Shown here: positions 12,165 to 22,830 of the stretch, piece by piece
Position numbering within the stretch: position 1 is the first letter of the stretch
Layout of the letters: each line of letters starts with the position of its first letter
Assembly (NCBI GenBank): GCA_037176905.1
Contig: JBBBWG010006335.1
Span: 1-64,000, forward strand
Origin: Azolla pinnata
Lineage: Eukaryota > Streptophyta > Polypodiopsida > Salviniales > Salviniaceae
Direction of reading: 5' to 3'
Length of the DNA stretch: 64,000 nucleotides
Program-made: the position numbers and the translations under genes
The notes under the pieces: model-generated
Told to the model about the DNA's origin: nothing
Seen by the model: the letters and a program-made list of their open reading frames with translations, nothing else
Database searches by the model: none

Positions 12165-14297
12165 CGTTCTGCTAGTTTTGTTGATGTGGATGACCCCGTC
12201 CACTCGCGAGGAAATGAGTGAAGATCGCCTATGAAGATGCTCTGGTGCGCTGATGCAAAATCTTGAATTTGTTTGGCTTGTTGTGTTCATCAGCTGCAGG
12301 ACTAGAGCAAAAGCAGTGAGGTCAGTATCAGGTGAATTCACTTCATCAAACTCTCTGAGGTCTGTTCTGTTTATCACGAGGAAAAGACCGCAGAGATGTA
12401 CGAGGCTGAATGTGGCGGCCAGTGCGGTAAGCTCTTAATTCTGGGTTATGTAAGGTTGCTGCTCTGTTCACAGATAAACCCTACAGATACCTTATTGATG
12501 TTGATGACATCCTAAACCGAATGAACTGGTTCCAAATTGTGTCAACAACTGCCATTGCCGAGAAAACGTGTTTTTGCCCTTCACCAGATGGTTTGTGGGT
12601 TTTCTTTCTAGCCACTGCCATCCTAGAAATGCGATTACGTGCTTGGCAAACGATTGTGGCTTGGAATTTTGCATCAGTACATTCAAGGCTTGCCATCCTA
12701 GAAACGCGATTACGTGCTTGGCAAATGATTGTGGCTTGGAATTTTGCATTAGTACATTCAAGGCTTGCCATCCTAGAAATGCGATTACGTGCTTGGCAAA
12801 TGATCGTGGCTTGGAATTTTGCATTAGTACATTCAAGGCTTGCCATCCTAGAAATGCGGTTACATGCTTGACAAATGTTTGTGGCTTGGAATTTTGCATC
12901 AGTACATTCAAGGCTCGCCATCCTAGAAACGCGATTATGTGCTTGACAAATGATCGTGGCTTGGAATTTTGTATTAGTACATTCAAGGCTTGCCATCCTA
13001 GAAATGCGATTACATGCTTGACAAATGATCGTGGCTTGGAATTTTGCATTAGTACATTCAAGGCTTGCCATCCTAGAAATGTGATTATGTGCTTGACAAA
13101 TGATCGTGGCTTGGAATTTTGCATCAGTGCATTCAAGGCTTGCCATCCTAGAAATGCTTATGCACAGCGTAGTGGATATTATCAGGGTTAGGTCTACATA
13201 AACAGATTGGTAGATTCTAATGGCTTCCTTGATTACAGCTGTGACCTAAATAAAGTAGGCTCAAATCCCTACACTAGCTTCAATTCTATTTTGAGGCATT
13301 GTATTTGTGTTTCTTCAAATTCGAGGTGTGATATTTGCAGTTCTTCTTAATCCTTACAAAAAGGTTCAATTGGATCTTGAGGCATGTGTTATTTGTGTTT
13401 CTCGAAGCTCGAGGCATATTTATGGATTTGCATTCCTTCAAATTCTTACGCAAGTACTTCAAATGAATTTGGAGGCATATCACTTGTGTTTCTTCGATTT
13501 CGCATGCTACTCTAAAATGGCCTAGCTGTTCTTGTACTGAAAGGAAATCTTGTGCACTTACAGGACTACTACAGCATTCTGGGAGTATCAAAGAGTGCCA
13601 GTAAATCAGAGATCAAGTCCGGTAAGTTCATTTTTTTCCTTATACTTTTTGAGTAGCATTGACTTCATGCCATATCAGGGTGCCAAAATCTGTTGCTCCT
13701 TTTTTAATCTCGTATTTGACTCATGTCTTTGTCCCGATTTGGTGCAGCTTACAGGAAACTGGCGAGACAGTATCACCCGGATGTGAACAAGTCTGTCTCT
13801 GCATATATCTATATTTATATTATGGTGGTATTTCTTCGATTGTAGGCTCTTTTTTTGCTGATGGTGGGTGTGCAATACGTACAGGGAGCCGGAAGCCGAG
13901 GCGAAGTTCAAGGAAATCAGCAATGCATATGAGGTATGTGTCAGGAAATGTGTAGTGGGCACATATGCTTGGATGATGTATATATATACACAAGCATACG
14001 TACGTACCACAGACGCTTGATAGCTAACACTGCAGGCTTGTATGTATGCATGCATGCATTTACACATGTGTACGACGTTGAAAGCTTGGAATAGTTGCAA
14101 GCCCTTTTCTAGGATACAGCAATGCGCTGTCTTTGTGCAAGCATTGTTTTTGACATGGGGAGTGCGGCAAAAATGGTTGACGCCCGTCGTCGGAACAGGT
14201 ATTGTCGGACGACGAGAAACGGCCGATCTATGACCAGTATGGGGAGGCGGGTCTGAAAGGCGCGGCAGCCAGCGGAGCGGTAAGAGGATCGATGCCC

Positions 14298-14336
<39 letters not shown>

Positions 14337-15515
14337 ACAAAAACAACAACAACAACAACATCATCATCATCATTGTCATCAGCATCGTCGTCGTCGTCGT
14401 CATCATCACCGTCATCGTCATCGTCATCGCCGTCATCGTCATCGTCATCATCGTCATCATCGTCATCATCATCATCATCCTCATGCTCATATCATCATCA
14501 TCCTCACATCATGATCATGATCATGATCCTCATCATCATCATCATCATCATCATCGTCGTCATCATCGTCATCGTCATCGTCATCCTCCTCCTGCCCCTG
14601 CATTATCAATAGCGACGAGCCGTTGACACGAAATCGAAATGTTGGGGGGGGGGGGGGGGTGTGTGAGCGATTTTCCAGGGTTTCTCGAATCCGTTCGATC
14701 TGTTCGAGACGTTCTTCGGAGGAATGGGAGGAGGAGGGGGGCGGGGGGCGAGGAGCCGGCCGGTGCAGGGAGCGGACGAGCAGTACGAGCTGCGGGTGGC
14801 GTTCCTGGAGGCGTGCTTCGGGGCGACGAAGGAGATCGAGATCACGAGGCTGGAGACGTGCGCAACGTGCGAGGGATCGGGGGTGAAGCCGGGGACATCG
14901 CCCAAGAGCTGCAGCAAGTGCGGGGGGCAAGGCCAGGTGGTGACGACGGCGAGGACGCCGCTGGGCGACTTCCGCCAGATAAGCACTTGCCCAGCTTGCG
15001 GCGGGGCCGGGGAGGTTTCGACGCCGTGCTCGGCCTGCCGCGGCGATGGCCGCGAGCGCAAGAAGAAGAGCATCAGCCTCAAGGTGCCCGCGGGCGTGGA
15101 CTCTGGGAGCCGGCTCCGCGTGCGATCCGAGGGCAACTCGGGCAAGCGCGGGGGCCCCCCCGGAGACCTCTACGTCTTCATCTCGGTTCAGCCCCACCCG
15201 AGCTTGACGCGAGATGGGCAGAGCGTTCTCGCCACTTGCCGCATCTCGTACTTGGATGCGATCCTCGGCACCTCCAAGATCGTCCCCACCATCGATGGCG
15301 ATTCGGAGCTCCGCATCCCCGCCGGTACCCAGCCCGGAACCACGCTCGTCATGGCCAAGAAGGGCGTCCCCGTCCTCGGCAAGCCCAGCCTCCGCGGCGA
15401 CCAGCTCGTCCGCGTCGATGTCGAGATCCCCAAGCTCCTCTCCCCCGACGAGCGCAAGCTCATCGACCAGCTCTCCGATCTCCGCAAGGTCAAGGCCGCC
15501 AACAACGCGCGATGA
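11800..15515 (+). CDS. DJA6: Chloroplast type-I DnaJ co-chaperone (DJA5/DJA6 type)
   Basis: Hsp70 co-chaperone predicted to act in the plastid stroma; Arabidopsis DJA5 and DJA6 are implicated there in iron-sulphur cluster supply. Seven exons: 11800-11915, 12300-12426, 13564-13621, 13748-13790, 13885-13933, 14199-14279, 14679-15515; 436 residues, matching the family. Residues 1 to about 75 are Ser/Arg-rich like a transit peptide. The J-domain starts at Asp82 with HPD at 110-112. A Gly-rich linker lies at about 172-185. Four CxxCxGxG zinc motifs start at 219, 236, 262 and 275. The C-terminal substrate-binding domain contains the block [14 protein letters not shown]. Exon 7 is very GC-rich while the introns are AT-rich. 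The leader carries telo-box motifs and a GA repeat, typical of genes for growth and organelle biogenesis. A GTAAGT just after the stop (15534) may open a 3'-UTR intron. Confidence 0.93.
12125..12157 (+). repeat. GT microsatellite in DnaJ intron 1
   Basis: About 16 GT units followed by GCGCGCG. It lies within the intron between 11915 and 12300. Confidence 0.9.
12616..13157 (+). repeat. 75-bp minisatellite in DnaJ intron 2
   Basis: Seven full units of about 75 bp plus a partial one, each starting GCCATCCTAGAAA and holding GGCTTGGAATTTTGCAT. Units differ at a few positions (ATTACGTGC/ATTATGTGC, CATTAG/CATCAG). Because 75 is a multiple of three and the unit lacks stops in several frames, it gives long open frames on both strands; these are artefacts. 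A second, older set of about 105-bp repeats (GAGGCAT...TTGTGTTTCTTC) follows at about 13290-13500. Confidence 0.95.
14297..14659 (+). repeat. TCA/TCG microsatellite and G16 run in DnaJ intron 6
   Basis: Nearly 290 bp of TCA, TCG and ACA triplets at about 14297-14585, then a run of 16 G at 14644-14659, ending 19 bp before exon 7 begins at 14679. The usual polypyrimidine tract is reduced to GATTTTCCAG. Triplet slippage here could change intron length and splicing. Confidence 0.9.
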
Positions 15516-15580
15516 CAGATGGATTCAGGAAAGGTAAGTCGCCTCGCTTCCTCTCCTCTTTCTTTTACCTATAGCTCTTC

Positions 15581-15617
<37 letters not shown>

Positions 15618-15817
15618 GGCTTTCTTTCGATGCCTGCCTCGACGATTTTTCTCTTCTCTGCCCAGGGCGAACCAGCGAATGCAATCCTCGCCCTGCCTTG
15701 TTGTTGCCTTGCCTTGCCTTGCCTTGCCCTGCTCCTGGGGGTAGGAATGATTGATGATGAGTCTCTTCGATTCTTTTTTTACGCTCCGAAGGTGCTATAT
15801 ACTGAATGTAGCAAAGC

Positions 15818-15885
<68 letters not shown>

Positions 15886-17099
15886 ACCTATTGATTGCCT
15901 TTTCTCCTTCACGCATTCCCCTGCGAGTTTAGTTTGGTCTGCTTTGCTCTGGTCTGGTCAAAAGGACGAGCGGCCAACGACTCGTCCATACAAAGTAATA
16001 GATAGCTCGAGAGACGGAGAGAGATAGATTTAATAGTGCCGCAAAGTGTATCATATTTATATATAACGAGAGACAACGAGTAGACTTGTCCTGAGAATTT
16101 AGTGTGATTTGTTCCTGTGGTGAATTATATGGACGGTGGCGCATTTGTGTTCTTTTTGGAAGGAGTTTTCAAGTGAAGATTGTTAGCATGAATGAGCTTT
16201 GGGACATGGAACCATTTTTTTGTTTTTCGTAAATGTATTGTTTGTATTACAACAGCATATGACAGATACAAAAAACCCTTGCTATCGAAACCATTTCAAA
16301 AGTACTGATGTGCCAAGGTTACTAATCGACATAAATTTCATCTTAATGAGGATAGAGTTCTCACATAACATAATTGTAAAAAACTGTCAAATTAATTTCC
16401 TTCTTACCTTATATATGTGTTTTGACATATTGCAGAAGCCTAAAATCCATTTTCTCAAGCTCCAATTATAACCTATATAACTAAGATGATCAAACACAAT
16501 CTTATCCGACGGGGTTGGTAAAGTTTTATTACTTTCAATTGAAATGATGACAATACATTTCGAGTTAATAATCCTTATAGTTTGAACAATTAGCTTAGGG
16601 TTTTGCTCTAGTTCTCGAAGAACCACTGCACCTTCGCTTAATTCCAAATTAGCATTGTTGCTTGACAGCTAAGGATGTATCTCTAAACCTAAAATTAGTT
16701 GGTGGTCTGTGATTAAGCCGAGATGTTTGAAATACATCCACGTCTCATGTCATGAATGTATTCGGCGATAATCCTCCTCATTGTGATATGATTAACGACT
16801 CATTTGCACAAAAACAAGTAATTCAATTAGTGTAAGGTTATATACCACTTCTAAATTATGGGGATAATTACACTCTGAAAGCTGGACCATGTATGTTGAC
16901 CTATCTCACTCCACAATATGAAACAGTGCAATGACATTTCTAACACAGTGTTTCAGCCCCCAACATTCCAAGGGTATTGCCCTTTAACTTAAAATTGTTA
17001 TCATGATCATGGCCATGCCAACATTCGAACCCTCAACCTTGACATTAATGTTATATCAACTTACCCGACAAGCCATTTAATTTGTTTAGTAATTATTTA
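15516..17099. other. DnaJ 3' flank, microsatellites, possible SINE
   Basis: Contains a TCTA repeat (15580-15617), a short TTGCC repeat (about 15704-15729) and about 21 GTC units (15820-15884), then AT-rich sequence without a gene. On the minus strand at about 17015-17080, an A-box-like TGGCTTGTCGGG lies about 35 nt before a B-box-like GGTTCGAATG, the spacing of a tRNA-derived SINE promoter. Confidence 0.5.
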
Positions 17100-17900
17100 T
17101 AGCTATATGTGGAAGGCAAATAGAACGACAACAAGTGCATTAATACCCGCCTCTATAGACGTGTCTATTGTCGTGTAAAAAACGTAATAAAAAGTGTGTC
17201 CAAGTGTTGTGTCTATTCTCGCGGTAAACAAGCCGTCAAAATAGTAAAAATAGTTTGTATCTATAAGTGCTTCAAAAGTGGTGGGTAGAAGAGCGTTACA
17301 GGTGTATCAATCTTATGGTAAACAGAGCGTCAAACAGTCTAATTTACTCATATCAAAATGTCCATGTACACTCGTGTCAAAATAGAGCGTAAACAAGTGC
17401 GTTAGCACACGCGTCTATTCTCGCATAAAAAACACAGTAAAAAGTGCGTCAAAGTGGTTGAAATAAATTGTGTAAATGTTACGTCTATTCTCGCGGTAAA
17501 TAGGGCATCAAAATAATAGAAATAGTTTTCATCTATAAATGTGTCAAAACTAGTAGTTAAAAGAACGTTTACATGTGTATCAACCTTGCGATAAACAGAA
17601 CATCAAACAATCTAATTTAGTCACGTCAAATTGTCCGTGTACACTCGTGTCAAAAGATGCGTCTTTGCTACTGTCAAAGGAACATCTAATCTCGGGGTAA
17701 AAGGTGTATTAAATTGACTATAATTTGTCGTGGCGAATTGGGGCGTCTAGTTGCAGAAACACAAGTGTCAAATCTTCTGTTAACATCGCGGTAAAATGGG
17801 CGACAAATTGACACAAAAAACTTGAGTCAATCACGCACATGCGTGACAAAGTTGTGATATAAAAAAAAAATTATCGCAACATAACCCAATACTTTGTAGT
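17100..17900. mobile_element. CACTA-like DNA transposon terminus with subterminal repeats
   Basis: The right edge ends TTTGTAGTG at 17892-17900, the complement of CACTACAAA, the classic CACTA terminus. Inward lies about 800 bp built of short repeats (TCTATTCTCGCGGTAAA, GTGTCAAA) organised as two tandem units of about 265 bp (17125-17391 and 17391-17664) plus a partial third, as CACTA subterminal regions are. No matching left terminus and no transposase were found, so this is a fragment or a very diverged element. Confidence 0.45.
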
Positions 17901-18229
17901 GATTTGATTCTCCTAATTAATTAAAATATGTCACCTAATCGTTCGATCAAAGGCTACAATTCCCTCTTAGGTTGAGAGGTTGCTGGAAACCCTAATTAAA
18001 CTCTAAACCTGCTGAAATTCTGGTCATGATTATCTTGTCCACCCACAACGAAGCCTTCTTTCCTTTTCCTTTTTTGTCCTGATCTTTGGAATTGGAAGGA
18101 AAGTCTGCGGTCTGTATCAATTAGATCTTTATACTGTTCCCGACAGCGCAAGAGCAATGATGAGCTCAGAATCTATAGCAAAACAAATCATTATACTGTT
18201 CTTGGACCTAGTAATTGTGTCAATCATGG

Positions 18230-18950
18230 GTCTGAGTTTAGGGTTTAGGGTTTAGGGTTTAGGGTTCGATTATGTGTCTCACAAGCAGAGTCAAGAAACC
18301 TTTAACCGGCCATGATTAAGCTGTTTGATAAGTCCTAATGCCTATGATATTCCATCTGCGGATGATCAATCATTGTCGAAACGTTCAATACTGTGGTAAT
18401 TACTTGATCCACAGCATGCTCATTAATTAAGCACCGAGCACACGAGGTCTAGGGTCTAAGGTTTAGGGTTTCAGGTCTAGGGTTTAAGGTTTAGGGCATG
18501 AATGAATGGTGCGGGCGCTACGAGGTGCTTCGGCCAGCAAGTAGGAGAGGGCGGTTGACATGGAGCCGGCAAAAGCATGTGGCGGGGATTGTCGTCAAGT
18601 GACGATCGTGACGGAGTGGACAAGAGTGCTGGTTAGGGTTTTGGGTCCAAGGTCTAGGGTTTTGGGTCTAGGGTTCAAGGTTTAGGGTTCTAGGGTTTTG
18701 GTTCTAGGGTTCAAGGTTTAGGTTCTAGCTGGGTGTAGAGTTAAGGGTCTAGAGTTTTGGGTTTTGGGTCCGATTTTTAGGGTCTAGGGTTTAAGGTTTA
18801 GGGTTAAGGGTTTCAAGTTTTGGATCTAGGGTTTAGGGTTTAGGGTGTCGGGTCCAGGGTTTAAGGTGAGGGTTTCTTATGGATTCGGGTTTAGGGTTGC
18901 GAGTTTAGGGTGTAGGGTTTAGGGTTTAGGGTTTAGGGTTTAGGGTTTGC
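18230..18950. repeat. Degenerate telomere-like TTTAGGG repeats
   Basis: Scattered TTTAGGG, CTAGGGT and TTAAGGT motifs, densest at 18640-18950, with a clean run at 18912-18947. The run overlaps the 3' end of the minus-strand gene that ends at 18926: its last codons and stop lie in the repeat. Confidence 0.9.
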
Positions 18951-21900
18951 ATGGAACGGCGAGCTGCTTCGGAGAGTGACCAGGAGAGGGCGGCCGACAA
19001 GGAGCCGGCGAGGACGGCGAGGTACGCACGGACGCGGGGCTGGAGCAGCGCGGTGGCGTGCTCGCGCCGTATGCGCGCCACGAGCTGCACACACCGGTTG
19101 TCGATACGCTGCATCATGTCTGCCACCCTCGCGACGGCGGCCGCAAACGACGTGACGGAGCCCGTCCGATACAAGATGTAAGGAAGGCTCATGCAACTAC
19201 TACTACCACCACTACTACTACTACTACAACAACAACAACAACAACTACTACTACTACTAGTACTTATGCTAGAAGCTTCATCATAATGAGCACTAGTACT
19301 ACTATTTGTGGCGGTCGAAGTAGTAAGCTGGCTGGAGCGGTGCTGGTGCGGCGGCGCTGATGCCGCCGCCATGTCGTTGCACATGCACATGTAGTCGGCG
19401 GCGAGGTCGCGGAGCTCGCCCACGATCGGGTGCTGCATTAAATGCGCGGGGCCATCGTAGTCGTAGTCGTAGTCGTCGCCGCCGTCGAGCGCGAGCATGT
19501 AGCGGAGGAGCTCCATGCCCAACAAGGCCCCCGACGAGCGGCGGCAAATCGGCATGTACTCGCTCACGCCCAACGGCGCCATTAATGCCCCCCCCGCCGC
19601 TAACCTGTTGAGCAGCCCGACCGCCTGCAGGTGCTGGCCCACGGCCGATGCAAACCTCGCGCGCGACTGCGGCGCGAGCTCGCCGCTCATCCCCTTCCAC
19701 ACCTTACATAGAAGAGTTTTGAAAGGGTAAACTCGGGGTTTCGCATCCGCGGCCAAAAGGAATCTAAACTGTTGCAGTCTGTGTCATGTGTGTGGGTATC
19801 GATTCGGAACTCATGCTTTGTTTTTTTTTTGGTTGGTAGCGGTAGTAGACTATATTTTTACTATTACGTGTAACTCAATGTCTACTATTTAACGGTTGTG
19901 GACTATACTTAATATTATGTGTGTACAGATGAGTCCGACAAGGACTTGGATTCCCAGAAGGAAATGGACAATTCTTGGATGCGCAATGTGCTGATAACGC
20001 ATGACTATATCTGAATGGGTTCCTTGAGAATCTAAAGAGAGCAGACACAACATTAAATGTATGCTGCAAAGGATCACGTGCCATGATTAATTGGTATAAA
20101 TCAATAACATTCTGGATAAGTTGTCTTGAGTGGTTTCTTTCTCTAGCATTTGGATGGTTCCTGCAAAATGGTGAAGGAACAAGATACGTGGGTTTCCAGG
20201 TGGGTCTTGATTTATTTCCAGAGATACAATTGGCTCTTCTAATATTATCCATGGGAAGAAAGCCTATCTATTGTAATAAAACTCATTTGTCACTAGCAGG
20301 TAGAGTAGTCAGCGTCAATTACGTATTCCTATCAACCATATGGTATGTAGCATTAAGTTGGATTTTCTCCAGATGGTGTATTAACCAAGTGAAGAAGGTA
20401 GTACGCAATTTCTTAAGGTCTAACAACTCAAAGCACTATGTAAGATCTCAGGTGACGTGGCACACCATTATGTTTCCATGAGCTCATGGAGGGCTTGGTG
20501 TGTGAACGATCTAGTTGCCCAAAGCAATAAGTAAAATTTGTTATACGAGCTCTTTTTGCCAGGTAAAGGTCCTTGGAGAGACCTCATGCTCTAGAGGTCC
20601 CAAGCTTATCAGCCCAAGAATGGGAGTCCATGGCAGGCCAAACCAAGTTGGTTATTTTTAGATAAACAAGCTCATCTCTCAAATTCATGAGAGGATAGGT
20701 TCATACGAAGGGATTTTAAAGCCTAGGAGGGCATAAAGAAGAGATTGCACATGATTCCGCAAAGAGATCCAATTGAGCAAGACAATCAAGCCATAATTTG
20801 GAATCCAAATTTCGTGGATGTAAATGGTCAAATGTTTACTATAAAGACTAAATGGAATTGGGAAAATTTATTTTATAGACCAACGAACTCTTATGCCCTC
20901 TAGAAATCTTTTTTGTTAAAGCCAGAATAGGTGCAAGATAGAGAACTCAAAGGCATCTAAGTGGGGAAAATGATGCGACATGCTTTGTGTAATGGATCTT
21001 GGAGAAATAATCAAGGAAATACACACGATTTTCACTAGTTTGTAACATTTTTAAAAACAAAAGGGTGCATGCAGAGAGTATCAATGTAGATATCCAAAGA
21101 TTCACACTTGATCAAAATGGCCATAAACATAAGACAACTAATAATAATCTAGAGGATGCCGCACTGAAATGTTTGCAGTTTTTTCACTACTCAACCAAAC
21201 TGGGTAGAAAAAACTTAAGCGAACATGAAATGAGTTCACCTTCAACCTGGAAATGTTGAGGAATTCCCACAAACTTTGGAAAAGAAAACTTTCACAAAAA
21301 ATAACAATGTGTCAATGGCTTCTTTTTCATAAGGCATTGGCAATTGGGCAATGGGCAAGTAAAATGGGGCTGCCATTTGTATATTTGAGATGTGCACATT
21401 GGCAATTTCCAAAGGCAAAACAAATACGAATGAGAGTTCTCCGTATACTTGGCTTATGACAAGAAATGTCTATATAGCCTGGGGTTCATTGTTGTGAAGC
21501 TACTAAAATAGTGTGGGTTGTGATACAAGGTCAAATCTATGAGGATGCCTTTATTGCACCTTGGCCCCTTCCTCAAAACTTGCAAGAATATGGGAACTCA
21601 TCACATTGTGGTATATCTGGAAAGGTAGATGCAAGAGGGTTTTTCAACAAATTGAAGAACCTCCTGAAGAGACCGTGAGAGACATTTGGCAAGAGCTAGT
21701 ACTAACCATCAAGGGGCAATATGACGAACTTAAGGGCACCTCTAATAAAACAATAACTAGAACATTAGCTTTAGCAAAGAAATGGAGAATGGGACAAGCG
21801 TTCAAAGGAGATTTAACTCAATTGCAATGGAGCCATACAAAACCCAAAATGGATTTTCCCAGGCCAGACAATTGGTATGGAAGGGTAAAAAGGAGGAAAA

Positions 21901-22584
21901 CGTCACATTAAACTTGGCGTTCTAAATTGGATTACGGCCAATCCAGGCAGTGTACAAGAGAATCGGTGTGGCTGCCTACGTAAGGATAGAGAGTATATAT
22001 TTGTCGATCCTTATTTGTGGCCATGGGACCACACTTGCTAATCGGGTTGCACTTATTTCTACTAATGAAGAATCTATTTTTTGGAACAATAAAACAAAAC
22101 AAAACAAATGTGCGGAGTCTGTTAATGGTAGCGGACTATATTCGCTATCATGTGCAATGCATTACGGTTACTGTTGATTCGAACACACCTCGCCGAGCTC
22201 GTCGAGCAGCGCGAGCCTCTGCACGAGCCGATCGCTGGACATGTCGAGCACCACGCTCTGGCATCCGGGCGGCTGCTCGAGCTTCGCGAGCACGCATTGC
22301 GCCCACGAGCACGAGGACGAGGCCGAGTGGCTCAGCGGCTCCACAAGCTCATCTGCACGGTGGAGCCACGCGATGAGCCTCGTCGCCATCCGGAGCCGCG
22401 GCTGCAGCTCCCGGACGCCCGCGAAGCTGTGCCGGCACACGAGGCACGGGAGGATGTCGAGGAGGTGCTTCCAAGCCGCGTCTCCCTGATTCTGGGGCCG
22501 CGACAAGTTGGCAGGGATGATGCGGGCCAGTGGACGCCTGTTGTTCACAGGCAACTCATCTTCAATGTCAGTAGCAATTGACAT
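18926..22584 (-). CDS. Microbial-type terpene synthase-like protein (MTPSL), copy A
   Basis: Class-I terpene synthase candidate that would cyclise a prenyl diphosphate. Two exons (minus), 22584-22189 and 19702-18926, join in phase 0 at GAG/GTGTGT and GTAAG/GTGTGG, giving 390 residues. The join restores a family-like helix, LALLDELGE-VWKGMSGELA. Other family signs are a DELVE at 78-82 in the place of DDxxD, EYMPICRRSSG at about 180-189, HPIVGELRDLAADY then ND at 241-242 in the place of the NSE motif, and a C-terminal LSWSLSEAARR. Both metal-binding motifs are non-canonical, and a Ser/Cys/Thr low-complexity insert lies at about 250-322, so activity is doubtful. The exons are GC-rich in AT-rich surroundings. 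The C-terminus (TLNPKP and stop) is encoded by CCCTAAA repeats. The intron holds a LINE relic. The family call is by eye and moderately sure. Confidence 0.6.
19200..19262. repeat. ACT/ACA triplet repeat inside coding exon 2
   Basis: A run of ACT, ACC and ACA triplets that encodes Ser and Cys runs in the minus-strand terpene-synthase-like protein. A second short repeat at 19457-19477 encodes the DYDYDYDG stretch. Confidence 0.85.
19890..22110 (+). mobile_element. LINE (L1-type) relic in the intron, copy A
   Basis: Non-LTR retrotransposon, 5' truncated and frame-broken. The distal reverse transcriptase segment contains GEGTRYVGFQVG, then HLSLAGRVVSVN and TIWYVAL (about 20170-20365), the conserved region after the catalytic core of plant L1s. 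A zinc-binding RT segment (zf-RVT) follows at about 21250-21450 and a C-terminal tail at about 21560-21910. The 3' end is an A-rich tail (about 22088-22109). Flanking imperfect copies of GGACTATA...ATGTG at 19896-19921 and 22132-22152 look like a target-site duplication. Relative to copy B it lacks about 115 bp near 19935. Confidence 0.8.
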
Positions 22585-22602
22585 TATTCCGCAAGTCTTT
22601 CG

Positions 22603-22830
22603 TCAGAAGCCAGAAAGTTTGCTACAGGAAATGTAGATGCGAGCCTTCACTCAAGTACCTATCTATCCGGCTCTCTCTGACTATTCGGTGTCAGAAGCCA
22701 GAAAGGTTGCTACAAACATTGTAGATGCGAGCCTTTGCTCAAGTACCTATCTATCTGGCTCTCTCTCTCTCTCTCTTTGACTATTTGTGTCAGAAGCCTG
22801 AAAGTTTGCTACGATATGTGTAGACGATAA
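22603..22830. repeat. Tandem repeat of about 90 bp upstream of the terpene-synthase-like gene
   Basis: Three units starting GTCAGAAGCCAGAAAG, the second carrying a CT run (22757-22778). It lies immediately upstream of the ATG at 22584 on the minus strand, so it may be leader or promoter. Copy B lacks it. Confidence 0.75.

Noticed and set aside
12616-13157. CRISPR-like array
   Set aside because: Units abut with no unique spacers, and this is a plant nuclear intron.
12481-13191. Frames of over 200 codons on both strands with internal protein repeats
   Set aside because: The 75-bp intronic repeat lacks stops and is a multiple of three; it lies between well-placed splice sites.
14487-15197. Minus-strand frame opposite DnaJ exon 7
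   Set aside because: Antisense shadow of GC-rich coding sequence; no recognisable domain.
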